The notes: generated by a model from the sequence alone, not told the origin. DNA of 64,000 bases from Betaproteobacteria bacterium (GCA_025356445.1 JANXSZ010000053.1:1-64000); one strand, 5' to 3'; shown: positions 25,376 to 33,681, counted from the first letter of the stretch. Translations and numbers: made by a program.

Positions 25376-26290
25376 ATGCTCATTGATGAGTTTTTGTTTG
25401 TGCTTAGGTTTGGAGACGGTCTTGCCACATCAACCGTCAACATCTATGGTCAAGCTGTTCGAGAGTTAGCCCACCATTTGGCGAAAACTTGCATGACCTT
25501 ATTTACCCTAGACAAAGATGCCCTCAAGGCGTATTTGTACGTTGAACGACGCAAGCTGTGTTCTGCATCACTTAACGTCCAGTTGTCCATTGTGCGTCGA
25601 TTTTGCAGGTGGGCAGTTTATGAGCATCACTTTGCAATGGATCCATCTGTAACTCTCATTTCAGCCAAGGCACCGCCTCGCTACCCTACTGTGCTGAACG
25701 AAATGCAAGTTCATCGGCTTATCGAATCCCCAGACCTCAGCACCAGCAGCGGGCTTAGAAATCGAGCAATGCTTGAGCTTTGCTATGCATCTGGGATGCG
25801 TGCCAGCGAGCTTACTGGCGTTGAGGTTGGCCATGTTGATTTCAAAATGCGAACCATCTTGGTCAACGGAAAAGGTAACAAGGTGCGCTATGTTATCTAT
25901 GGAGAGGTTGCTGCTGAATTTTTGGCTCGCTACATGACTCATGGAAGACCGATGCAGCTCAACGGAAAAACAAGCCACAGACTGTTTGTCACGGCCCGTG
26001 GCAACGATTTTGACCGCACACGTTTCTACTTGGTTGTCAAACGGGCGGCTGAACAAGCCAACATCCTGATTCCAGGTGTTTCACCACACACTTTACGCCA
26101 CTGTTTCGCGACGCACATGTACGAACGTGGTGCGGATTTGCGAGCAATCCAGCTGCTTCTGGGCCACGAAAGCATACAGACCACAACGATCTATACCCAG
26201 GTCAGTCGAGTGTTTGCTAAAAAACTCATTGCAGAACATCACCCACGAGGGTCGTTGAATTTCAGTCGTAAAAAAGTACGGTTTACATGA
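25376..26290 (+). CDS. XerD-like tyrosine recombinase (integrase) of the element
   Basis: The product is 304 residues from ATG at 25376, close to the length of XerC/XerD. Frames starting further upstream run into the preceding gene. The N-terminal SAM-like core-binding domain (about 1-110) is followed by the catalytic domain, with Arg in CYASGMRASEL (near 142), Lys in GKGNK, SPHTLRHCFATH (near 237), GHESIQTTTIY and the nucleophile Tyr near 272. All catalytic residues are present. It directly follows the DUF4400 gene on the same strand, so it probably belongs to the element and integrates or excises it, or resolves dimers. It lacks the long arm-binding domain of phage-type integrases. Confidence 0.88.
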   Translation: MLIDEFLFVLRFGDGLATSTVNIYGQAVRELAHHLAKTCMTLFTLDKDALKAYLYVERRKLCSASLNVQLSIVRRFCRWAVYEHHFAMDPSVTLISAKAPPRYPTVLNEMQVHRLIESPDLSTSSGLRNRAMLELCYASGMRASELTGVEVGHVDFKMRTILVNGKGNKVRYVIYGEVAAEFLARYMTHGRPMQLNGKTSHRLFVTARGNDFDRTRFYLVVKRAAEQANILIPGVSPHTLRHCFATHMYERGADLRAIQLLLGHESIQTTTIYTQVSRVFAKKLIAEHHPRGSLNFSRKKVRFT

Positions 26291-26488
26291 CTGAATCAAC
26301 AATGCGGCCAACATGCTATGGCAAAAATGAAGGTATTACTTCCATTCTGCTAACCATGCTCCTACACCAAAAGTGTCATGAATAAGGAAAAAACCGTTTT
26401 TAAAAGTGGTATATTGACTGTGAGTTTGTTTCCCTTGCGATTCTCCTGAACGCTGTATTTTTTATGTGTTGCTGCAATGGCAATATCA

Positions 26489-26504
26489 AGGAATATTTAT
26501 TCCT
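26489..26504. repeat. aggaata-tt-tattcct inverted repeat
   Basis: A perfect 7-bp inverted repeat with a two-base spacer in the AT-rich stretch downstream of the integrase. It may be a recombinase or regulator binding site; no function is shown. Confidence 0.4.
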
Positions 26505-26635
26505 GAAGCTTTTCATTCGATTTTATTCATCGGAATATACATCGTATAAAGTAAATTATATGATAAATTGGAATTTTTATCAAATTGACTATACACTGTG
26601 AAAATATCACAGACGGTACTTTATCTGGTTAGGGC

Positions 26636-26663
26636 CAATAACCCTGGGGGTACCGGGTTATTG
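26636..26663. repeat. 9-bp perfect inverted repeat upstream of the GGDEF gene
   Basis: caataaccc and gggttattg flank tgggggtacc, which is itself partly self-complementary. The structure ends 47 bases before the GGDEF start codon. No T-run follows. It could be an operator or part of an mRNA leader. Confidence 0.5.
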
Positions 26664-26710
26664 CAACGCCCATGAACCGAATGTGGATTGGCCGCCGATG
26701 ATTCGACCTC

Positions 26711-27664
26711 ATGTACGACATTAAGATTAGCGCCATCGCGACTTGGCACCGAATAGATTCAGGTACAGGTCTGTTTCGGCGTATCAACCAGCTCTCGGTG
26801 AGCCAAGCTTATTTGCTCTCGACCCTGATGCTGTGTTGCATCAGTGTTGCTGACTACGCCACGGGTATTGAACTCATGATGTCACCCATGTACGCTTTTC
26901 CCTGCTTGCTCATGGATTGGCGCATTGGACGACTACAGGCGCTGCTCTACGCTATCGCCGCCTCCCTGGTTCAATGGCTGGTGGGCACTTATGGAGGACG
27001 CAGCTACAGCCATCCGTCCTACATCTACTGGGACGTGGTGTTGAATGTGGTTTTCTACGGTGCCCTGATCTGGGTGGTCGCCAAGCTCAGACTGGCCTTG
27101 GAGATGGAGAGGTTGCTGTCGCGTGTGGACTTCCTGACCCGCCTAGCGAATCGCGCCTCGCTGTACGATGCGCTGAAGCTGGAAATTCAGCGCAGCCGTC
27201 GCTATGGGCACAGCCTGACGCTGGTGTCGATCGACTGCGACAATTTTGCCGGTTTCAATGAGCGCAAGGGCCATAGCACTGGTGATTTACTGTTGCAAGC
27301 TGTGGCTGACGCCCTGTCACGTCAGTTCCGCAGCACCGACCTGATCACCCGCTACGGCGGGGACGAGTTCATGATCGTGCTACCGGAAACCGGGGCACAA
27401 CACATGGACATATTGCTAGCAAAGCTGCGCCAGCATCTGGATAACCTCATGCTGTTGCGTGGCTGGCCCATGAGTTTCAACCTAGCGTGCTCTATTTTTA
27501 CCTATCCGCCGGAGGATTTGTCCAGACTGATGGAAATGCATGGTGAGTCTGTATGCCAAGGTAAACAGCAAGGCTACAACCAACTTGTACAGCGCGTCTG
27601 GCAGGCTGACCCCGAGTTATTCCAAGCCTCTGCCTGGGACAGCCACAACAGGAGCATGCAATGA
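26711..27664 (+). CDS. membrane-bound diguanylate cyclase (GGDEF)
   Basis: The 317-residue protein has an N-terminal membrane region (about residues 33-125, four or five hydrophobic segments) and a C-terminal GGDEF domain. The GGDEF motif is at residues 216-220. An RxxD inhibitory site (RSTD, 207-210) lies exactly five residues before it, so an active cyclase with c-di-GMP feedback is predicted. SIDCDNF and NERKGHSTGD supply metal and substrate contacts. The sensor part was not recognised. The stop overlaps the start of the next gene, so the two are co-translated. No good ribosome binding site precedes the ATG. Confidence 0.9.
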   Translation: MYDIKISAIATWHRIDSGTGLFRRINQLSVSQAYLLSTLMLCCISVADYATGIELMMSPMYAFPCLLMDWRIGRLQALLYAIAASLVQWLVGTYGGRSYSHPSYIYWDVVLNVVFYGALIWVVAKLRLALEMERLLSRVDFLTRLANRASLYDALKLEIQRSRRYGHSLTLVSIDCDNFAGFNERKGHSTGDLLLQAVADALSRQFRSTDLITRYGGDEFMIVLPETGAQHMDILLAKLRQHLDNLMLLRGWPMSFNLACSIFTYPPEDLSRLMEMHGESVCQGKQQGYNQLVQRVWQADPELFQASAWDSHNRSMQ

Positions 27665-28125
27665 AAGGTTGGCCCCCTACCCTAGTGGCTATCGTCTTGA
27701 CTATGGCTTGTACAGCCCAGGCATGGCCTGTGACCGGGCTTTGGGACGCTGTCAACGAGCTGACGGCTGAAATTGAAGCTCAGGTAAAAATAGCCGCAGA
27801 CAACGGACGGATAGAAGGCGTTGTGGTGAGCGTCTCCACACCGAAGGCAGGGTCAACCAATCCTTTGTGCGAGGCCTGCCATGGTGATCACAAGAACCAA
27901 CCGATTGTGGGTATGGTGATATTGCATGCGTTGCCCAGCCCTGATCTGGAGCAGGCCAGAGGCGAGATTTTGGATCCCGAGAATGGCCGGGTTTACCAAT
28001 GTATTGTGCGTACTATGGAGGACGGTGAGAGGCTCGAGGTCAGAGCTTTTTTTGGCGTGCCACTGCTAGGCCGCACCCAAGTCTGGCGTCGGCATCAGGC
28101 CACAGCAATCACTGGATTGCCTTAA
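27661..28125 (+). CDS. secreted DUF2147-family protein
   Basis: The 154-residue precursor has a signal peptide (LVAIVLTMACTAQAW). The body contains LCEACHGDHKNQPIVGMVIL and GEILDPENGRVYQC, then EVRAFFGVPLLGRTQVW, which match the DUF2147 family of exported proteins of unknown function. The ATG overlaps the stop of the diguanylate cyclase gene by four bases. The C-E-A-C-H string looks like a haem c site, but a C-x-x-C-x-G-D pattern occurs at this place in the family, so haem binding is doubtful. Co-expression suggests an envelope function connected with c-di-GMP. Confidence 0.78.
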   Translation: MKGWPPTLVAIVLTMACTAQAWPVTGLWDAVNELTAEIEAQVKIAADNGRIEGVVVSVSTPKAGSTNPLCEACHGDHKNQPIVGMVILHALPSPDLEQARGEILDPENGRVYQCIVRTMEDGERLEVRAFFGVPLLGRTQVWRRHQATAITGLP

Positions 28126-28607
28126 TGGTGAGCAAACCTTTTCAGACGCGATATACAAATATGTAATCAGTCGTTCACTAAAGTCTCCCTTACCAAGGCT
28201 TCGCTGAGTTGCATTCAAAATGCCATCCTGGCCAACCAAGTCTTCAGTTTTTTGTGGTGCGCCAACAGTCTATGGCCAGACTGGGCTGAGCTCAGAATTC
28301 ACCCATCGCAGATCATTGCCCTGGCTAATTCACGAGCTTCAATGAAGAAACTCATTCCGTCCGTGGAAACGGGTCAACTCCAGACTTCGCTGGCCGCTTA
28401 CCAAATACTACAGTCTGTTTTGCATGCAATGACTCAAGTCCTACAAAAACTGGTTGAAAAAGGTAGAAACCAGTTCATATTTGCATAACAAGTGGTTGAT
28501 CTTATTGATGTTTTCTTGCAAATTTGTGCAAAGATACTTGTCTTTAGCTTGCGATTCCGTTTAAGGTACAGTCCATTACAAAATGTATCTATCTCAGTCA
28601 AAAAACT
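28126..28607. other. gene-free stretch between the DUF2147 gene and a small unknown gene
   Basis: Only a weak open frame (78 codons from TTG at 28252) is present. It has no ribosome binding site and no recognisable product, so no gene is called. No RNA gene, insertion-sequence remnant or clear terminator was recognised. The stretch may be degenerate sequence at the edge of the mobile region. Confidence 0.5.
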
Positions 28608-28973
28608 ATGCGTTGGACCAAAGCGAGCCTTAGAACCAGTATCTACAACTTGCTGGGAAATCACGCACCTGCGACGCCTGTCAAGCCACAAGCCGATCCC
28701 GAAGTGCAGACCCAGCTTGTACGTGCGGCCATGCTGGAAAGTCTGGGAGACATCGGCAGCGAGGCTTATCCTGAGGTTTACCGCAAAGTGATCTTTGCCA
28801 GTGATATCCACGGTCTTTGGTATTGCCGCAGTGAGTTGATGGCAGCGCTGGCGGATATGTATGGTGAAACCCAGGCACGCAAATCGCTACAGAAAATCAG
28901 CGAACTTTTCCATGGCATGCTGCCTGAAAGCCTGACCTCACGTCTGACGCAACCCATCCGGCCTAAACGTTAG
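28608..28973 (+). CDS. unknown 121-residue protein
   Basis: The ATG at 28608 opens a frame whose product has normal composition and looks helical (VQTQLVRAAMLESLGDIG, then SELMAALADMYGETQARKSL). There is no signal peptide, membrane segment or recognised domain. It lies between the gene-free stretch and the convergent ldcA, and may be an old chromosomal gene of the host family. Function unknown. Confidence 0.6.
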   Translation: MRWTKASLRTSIYNLLGNHAPATPVKPQADPEVQTQLVRAAMLESLGDIGSEAYPEVYRKVIFASDIHGLWYCRSELMAALADMYGETQARKSLQKISELFHGMLPESLTSRLTQPIRPKR

Positions 28974-29027
28974 TGCTTGAACGGATAAACAGCATGCCAA
29001 GAACGGCTTGGGCTGCTTACTGACTTT

Positions 29028-30023
29028 TCAGTGCTTATGTGCATGATCGTGATCATGCTGGTGCCCCCAGAGCACAAACGCATCACGGCCTTCCACCTCT
29101 AGCGCGACTTGCGCACCCACTGGCAGCAGCACTTTAGTGGGAACATGGCCAAAAGGCAGGCCCATCAATACCGGCACATTGATCTGATGGCTTAACCAGT
29201 CCACCACGGTTTGCAGCTTGAAGCCCTTGTCGTGCGGTGTGGCTGTGTAGTTGGTGAATTGGCCAAAAACAATCGCTTTTTGCTGCGCCAACACACCGGC
29301 ATGCAGCAACTGTGTCAGCATCCGCTCAATGCGCCAAGGGTATTCGGCCACATCTTCAAAGAACAAGATGCCATTTTGGATGGCTGGAAAATATGGCGTA
29401 CCCAGCAGGGAGACAAACACTGCAAGATTACCGCCCCACAGCACGCCCGAAGTGGACAGTTCAGTGATCGGCGTCTGTTGCCGTGTCGGTACGGTATGCG
29501 CCGCGTTATCAGGCGGATTTTTTGCGGAACGACGCACTGCGGGCAAGCGCCAGCCGCTGCCTTCACCTTGGTCGCTCAGCAGGTCGTCAAAGCAGGCTTG
29601 CATGATGTCATCCGGCTCTTCTTCTGTTCCGAAATCAGTACCCAAGGCCGGGCCCGCCCAGGTTTGCGCTCCTGTTTTGGCGAGTACCGCATTTTGAAAT
29701 GCCGTGAAATCGCTGTGGCCAACGAACTTCATGCCTTGGCCTATCGCTCGCGCGACTTCCGCGTAAGGAATATGCGGCAGGATGCGCGTGAGGCCATAGC
29801 CGCCGCGTGAGACCAGCGCCACGTCGGCGCCGCTGGCACAGGCTCTGGCAATGGCTGCAACACGGGTGTCGTCGTCGCCCGCGAAACGCAGGTGAGAACG
29901 GAGTGCTGCGCTGTCGATTTCGACCTCGTGGCCCAGCGATTTGAGACGCGCGATGCCGCGTTTAAAGGCGGCTTTGTCGCGCACAGCGCCAGAGGGCGAA
30001 TAGATGTAGATATGCTTTTTCAC
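29028..30023 (-). CDS. ldcA: LD-carboxypeptidase LdcA (peptidase family S66)
   Basis: The 331-residue cytoplasmic enzyme removes the terminal D-Ala from muropeptide tetrapeptides during cell-wall recycling. Family features are YIYSPSGAV at the N-terminus, SRGGYGLTRILP, the nucleophile Ser104 in GHSDFTA, a catalytic Glu in FFEDVAEYPWRIERML, and the His in GLPFGHVPTK. Unusual is a histidine-rich C-terminal tail (HQHDHDHAHKH), which might bind metal. It is convergent with the preceding small gene and 47 bases downstream of the tadA fusion. Confidence 0.9.
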   Translation of the reverse strand: MKKHIYIYSPSGAVRDKAAFKRGIARLKSLGHEVEIDSAALRSHLRFAGDDDTRVAAIARACASGADVALVSRGGYGLTRILPHIPYAEVARAIGQGMKFVGHSDFTAFQNAVLAKTGAQTWAGPALGTDFGTEEEPDDIMQACFDDLLSDQGEGSGWRLPAVRRSAKNPPDNAAHTVPTRQQTPITELSTSGVLWGGNLAVFVSLLGTPYFPAIQNGILFFEDVAEYPWRIERMLTQLLHAGVLAQQKAIVFGQFTNYTATPHDKGFKLQTVVDWLSHQINVPVLMGLPFGHVPTKVLLPVGAQVALEVEGRDAFVLWGHQHDHDHAHKH

Positions 30024-30070
30024 ACGAGCAAGTATCGCACTGGTTTCCCCCCAGGTGGTGGCACAGTCGC

Positions 30071-31492
30071 TCAGTTTGAACGGCTGAACAGTTGGACCGC
30101 AGCTTGCGCAATAGGCTCACCCATTTCCTGCACAAAATGCCCGCCTTGCGCAATCACCATCGGCTCGGTGCAGCCGCGAATACGCTGTTGCAATGCTTGC
30201 ATCACCGGAAACCCCAAAACAGGGTCTTGCGCGCCTACGGCCATCAGCGTTTGGCCTGACCAACTGTTGCTCCAAAACGCTTGTGCTTCGCGTGAAATGG
30301 CCGCACCAGGCGAATCTGCAAACTCAGGCACCATGGCCGGGAAAGAACGGGTAGCGGCGCGGTGGCCAGCATCGGGGAAGGGGGCCATGTAGGCCGCACA
30401 TTCCTCTGCGCTCATCTGCGGATTGCCCCGTGCGAACAAGCGGGCAATGTCGAACTCGGTGTTTTTGGCACACATCTCACGCCAGCCGATGAACCCGGGC
30501 GATAGTGGTGTCTCGCCTGTTGCCAATGTGGTGTTCATCACCACAAGACCTCGGTAGCGCTCAGGGGCCACCATGGGCAGTGTGAGGCCCAGCAACCCGC
30601 CCCAGTCTTGCACCACCAGCACGACGTTGCGCAAGTCCAGATGCGCAATGAATTCGAGCAGCACTTGGCGGTGCCACTCAAAACGGTGGGCATTGTCTTT
30701 TTTGGGTTTATCGCTCTTGCCAAAACCTATCAAATCAGGGGCGACCACCCTGCCCCCATTCTGGGAAAAAATCGGGATCATCTTGCGGTACAGGTAACTC
30801 CAGGCTGGGTTCCCGTGCAGACAAAGGTACGTGATTGCAGCGGGTGAACTGTTGGCGGGAGCCTCTGGCGCAATGTCCAGGTAATGCAGCCGCAGGCCAT
30901 TCAAGCTGGGCAGGCTGCTCACGTAATTCGGTCGCCACGGGTAACCAGGCAGATCGGCAAATCGTGCATCTGGGGTTCGCAATGCGTCGTCACGCAGGGG
31001 ATGGGGGTTTGTCTCTTGGCGTTCCATGCGTTTTTGGGCTCTTTTGTGCTGAAAAAATTCAGCCATCAACGTGGCACTTTCTTCGGCAAGCACACCCCCT
31101 GTGACCTGGGTGTGGTGGTTCAACTGAGGCAGCGCGAACAGGTTCAGTACCGATCCTGCTGCGCCAGTTTTGGGTTCTGTGGCTCCAAAAACGACACGTT
31201 GGAGCCGTGCTTGCAGCATCGCGCCGCTGCACATGGCGCAGGGCTCCAGCGTGACAAACAGTTCGCAGCCGTCCAGCCGGTAGTTGCCCAGCACCTTGGC
31301 TGCTGTGCGCAGCGCCAGGATTTCGGCATGGGCGCAAGGGTCATTCAGGGCAATGGGAGCGTTGCACGCGGAGGCAATGATTTCCCCATTCTTAACGACC
31401 ACCGCGCCAACAGGTACTTCACCTGCCGCACCTGCCAGCTGCGCCTGAACCAAGGCTTGTTGCATGGCTTGCAGGTCGGTTAAGGGTGGCAT
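30071..31492 (-). CDS. tadA: fusion of tRNA adenosine-34 deaminase TadA with a haloalkane dehalogenase-like hydrolase
   Basis: One uninterrupted 473-codon frame encodes two enzymes. Residues 1-150 are TadA, which makes inosine at the tRNA wobble position: H55-A-E57 and P84-C85-x-x-C88 bind zinc and carry the proton shuttle. Residues about 185-473 are an alpha/beta hydrolase of the haloalkane dehalogenase type: HGNPAWSYLY oxyanion loop, nucleophile D296 followed by W297 (QDWGG), D423 in AQDPVLG and H452 in GGHFVQE. The basic linker at 150-185 joins them. No stop or internal ribosome binding site separates the halves. Dehalogenase activity is inferred from motifs; a general esterase-like role is possible. 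Confidence 0.88.
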   Translation of the reverse strand: MPPLTDLQAMQQALVQAQLAGAAGEVPVGAVVVKNGEIIASACNAPIALNDPCAHAEILALRTAAKVLGNYRLDGCELFVTLEPCAMCSGAMLQARLQRVVFGATEPKTGAAGSVLNLFALPQLNHHTQVTGGVLAEESATLMAEFFQHKRAQKRMERQETNPHPLRDDALRTPDARFADLPGYPWRPNYVSSLPSLNGLRLHYLDIAPEAPANSSPAAITYLCLHGNPAWSYLYRKMIPIFSQNGGRVVAPDLIGFGKSDKPKKDNAHRFEWHRQVLLEFIAHLDLRNVVLVVQDWGGLLGLTLPMVAPERYRGLVVMNTTLATGETPLSPGFIGWREMCAKNTEFDIARLFARGNPQMSAEECAAYMAPFPDAGHRAATRSFPAMVPEFADSPGAAISREAQAFWSNSWSGQTLMAVGAQDPVLGFPVMQALQQRIRGCTEPMVIAQGGHFVQEMGEPIAQAAVQLFSRSN

Positions 31493-31520
31493 GTGCTATG
31501 ACTACCGTAGCTGCTAAAGC

Positions 31521-32177
31521 CTACTGGGCTTGCTCAGATGATGCTTTTGATTGCAAACCAAGCTTGTCCATCCACTCACCCAGTGCCCGCTCATTTTCGG
31601 TGCCCAGTGCATAGGCGGCACGCATTGCAGCATGGGCTTCGGGGCGGTGTTGGTTGAGTTTGAGCTTGCAGTCGAGTTGGGTGACACGCAGCTCAAAAGC
31701 GACGATGCCCATCAGCATTTTGGAGGCGAACTCGGGGCCGAGGTCGCGCCACTGTTGGGCATAAGGCGGCTCATGGTCGCCAATCAACTTTTTGAGCAGG
31801 CGGTCTTTGGCTTCAGGTTCGTCGATCAGCGTGGCCTGGACTTTGCAATCCACAGACAGGTAATTCCAAGTCGGTACGCGCGCCAAATCCGGGTAGACCT
31901 TGGGCGACATGTAGGCATGGGGGCCGAGGAAGCTCACCAACGCTGGGGGGCGGTCGCGCAGGTAGCGCCAGTGCGGGTTGGGTTTGGCAACATGGCCTAG
32001 CAAAACGATGGGTGCGCTGTCGTCTGCTTCGTCTACAGGCTCCAAATGCAGCGGGATGTGCGTGACGAAAGGGAAGCCATCGTCATCGACGGAAATCAGG
32101 CTTGCAAAGGGGTAGGCACGAACCACGTCCAGCGCGTGGCGGCGTTCTTTCGCTTTGAATTGAGCGGGGAGGTACAT
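31521..32177 (-). CDS. paiB: FMN-binding negative transcriptional regulator, PaiB family
   Basis: The 218-residue protein begins MYLPAQFKAKE and contains PFASLISVDDDGFPFVTHIP, then GHVAKPNPHW and FLGPHAYMSPKVYP, the typical PaiB split-barrel flavin-binding segments. PaiB proteins were named for repression of sporulation and degradative enzymes in Bacillus; in proteobacteria their target is unclear. The gene begins immediately after the ankyrin gene stop with no spacer, so they share a transcript with tatD upstream. Confidence 0.87.
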   Translation of the reverse strand: MYLPAQFKAKERRHALDVVRAYPFASLISVDDDGFPFVTHIPLHLEPVDEADDSAPIVLLGHVAKPNPHWRYLRDRPPALVSFLGPHAYMSPKVYPDLARVPTWNYLSVDCKVQATLIDEPEAKDRLLKKLIGDHEPPYAQQWRDLGPEFASKMLMGIVAFELRVTQLDCKLKLNQHRPEAHAAMRAAYALGTENERALGEWMDKLGLQSKASSEQAQ

Positions 32178-32849
32178 CTACCATGCTCCTTTAGGTTGCT
32201 TGCCTCGAATAAAAGCGGCAATGATGCCTGCGGCCTCTGCTCGGTTAACGCGTTGTGCAAAGTCGATGGCAGAGAGGCCTTGCTCGTTCTTCAATGCAGG
32301 ATCGGCACCCGCTTCGAGCAGGGCTTTCACCGCGCCGGTGGTGCCGTACATGGCGGCCATCATCAGCGGGGTGGTTTTGTTGGGCGATTCGGCGTCGATG
32401 TAGGCGTCGTTCTCCAACAGCAGGTTGATCATTTCTACATGGCCCTTGGTGGCTGCATAGTGCAGCGGTGCCCAGCCGGGTTTGTTGACATCGGCGTCTT
32501 TGTCGATCAAGGCTTTGGCAAGGTCGAGCTGATTGTTCAGCGCGGCCAACATCAGAGGGCTTTCGTCGTTTTTGTTGCGAGCTTCAGCTTCGATTTTTGG
32601 GGTACGCACCAGCACCTGAGCAGCTTTCCAGGCAGGAACCATGGTGGCAATCAGCAAGCCAGGCTGACCTTGAGGGTCTTTGGTGTTGGGGTCGAAGCCG
32701 CGTTGCAACAGCGCTTGCAGGGCCGGGCTGTCGTCACGCCGGATGGCTGAGAAAAAATCCTCGTAAGAGCCCGCATAGGCCGTGGACAGAGCTGTGAAAG
32801 CTACTGAAAACGTAGCAATAAAGTACCGTACAACAGGCAGAAGCCTCAT
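32178..32849 (-). CDS. exported ankyrin-repeat protein
   Basis: The 223-residue protein has an N-terminal signal-like segment (FIATFSVAFTALSTAYA) and about five ankyrin repeats (for example NDESPLMLAALNNQLDLAKA, GWAPLHYAATKGHVEMINLL, TTPLMMAAMYGTTGAVKALL). It is probably periplasmic and mediates protein contacts. The ATG overlaps the tatD stop. A short inverted repeat (gctac/gtagc, 32800-32816) lies in the signal-peptide coding region. Confidence 0.88.
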   Translation of the reverse strand: MRLLPVVRYFIATFSVAFTALSTAYAGSYEDFFSAIRRDDSPALQALLQRGFDPNTKDPQGQPGLLIATMVPAWKAAQVLVRTPKIEAEARNKNDESPLMLAALNNQLDLAKALIDKDADVNKPGWAPLHYAATKGHVEMINLLLENDAYIDAESPNKTTPLMMAAMYGTTGAVKALLEAGADPALKNEQGLSAIDFAQRVNRAEAAGIIAAFIRGKQPKGAW

Positions 32850-33667
32850 GCCGACACCTTGGATTTGAGCTTCACGTTTTTAAACAGTGTCTCAAAGTTG
32901 GTGGTGGTGATACGGGCCATGTCTTCTATGGGCAAGCCACGCAGTTCGGCCAGGAGCTTGGCCACAAACGGGACATACGAGGGGTTGTTGGTCTTGCCCC
33001 GGTGTGGCATGGGGGCGAGGTAGGGGCTGTCGGTTTCGATCAGCATGCGGTCTAGCGGCACAAAGCGGGCCACGTCACGCAAATCTTGCGCCGTCTTGAA
33101 GGTCAGGATGCCAGAAAACGAGATATAAAACCCCAAATCCAGTGCTGCGCGGGCCACGGCTTCGGTTTCGGTGAAGCAATGGAATACGCCGCCAGCGGCG
33201 CCCGGTGAGCCGTCTTCACCCATCTCGCGCAGCAGTGCAATGGTGTCGTCCGACGCGCTACGCGTATGAATGATGAGCGGTTTGGTGGTGTGCTGAGCGG
33301 CGCGGATGTGGGTGCGAAAGCGCTCGCGTTGCCATGCCATATCGGCTACGGTGCGGCCATTCAGGCGAAAGTAATCCAGGCCAGTTTCACCGATGCCGAC
33401 GACTTTGGGCGATTGGGCGCGTTGCAGCAAATCGTCCAGCGTGGGCTCACGCAGGGTATCGCTGGCTTCGTTGTCGGGGTGGACGCCGACTGTGGCAAAG
33501 AAGTTGTCATAGGCCAATGCCAAGCCATGCACGTCGTCAAATTCTTCCAGCGTGGTGCAAATACACAGGGCGCGGTCAACCTGCGCCTCAGCCATGGCAA
33601 GCCGGATTGCAGGGAGTTGCTCGACCAGGGCGGGGAAACTCAGATGGCAGTGGGAATCAACGTACAT
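32846..33667 (-). CDS. tatD: TatD-family metal-dependent hydrolase (DNase-like)
   Basis: The 273-residue enzyme has the TatD pattern: YVDSHCHLSF (metal His pair), GIGETGLDYF, PLIIHTRSA, FHCFTETEA and the catalytic Asp in MLIETDSPYLAP. The family acts as 3'-5' exonuclease or deoxyribonuclease. This copy lies next to pilZ, holB and tmk, as the YcfH member of the family does in many proteobacteria. It is co-directional with the downstream ankyrin gene (four-base overlap). Confidence 0.92.
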   Translation of the reverse strand: MYVDSHCHLSFPALVEQLPAIRLAMAEAQVDRALCICTTLEEFDDVHGLALAYDNFFATVGVHPDNEASDTLREPTLDDLLQRAQSPKVVGIGETGLDYFRLNGRTVADMAWQRERFRTHIRAAQHTTKPLIIHTRSASDDTIALLREMGEDGSPGAAGGVFHCFTETEAVARAALDLGFYISFSGILTFKTAQDLRDVARFVPLDRMLIETDSPYLAPMPHRGKTNNPSYVPFVAKLLAELRGLPIEDMARITTTNFETLFKNVKLKSKVSA

Positions 33668-33681
33668 ATTTTAAATTGTCT

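Larger units (their letters stand above)
26291..26710. other. AT-rich gene-free border region after the integrase
   Basis: No gene is supported in these 420 bases. Base composition is much AT-richer than either flank, especially 26,380-26,620. Two inverted repeats are present (listed separately). A tyrosine recombinase gene ends just upstream, so an attachment site could lie here, but no tRNA fragment or dif-like core was recognised. Confidence 0.55.

Noticed and set aside
26500-26620. Possible dif-like site or tRNA remnant after the XerD-like gene
   Set aside because: A TATACA-like centre is visible, but the flanking arms do not match XerC/XerD binding sites, and no tRNA cloverleaf can be drawn.
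27865-27885. CxxCH haem c motif in the DUF2147 protein
   Set aside because: A C-x-x-C followed by a G-D segment belongs to the family at this position; a single His after it is probably coincidental and no cytochrome context exists.
28252-28488. Open frame of 78 codons from TTG
   Set aside because: No ribosome binding site, weak start codon and no recognisable product.
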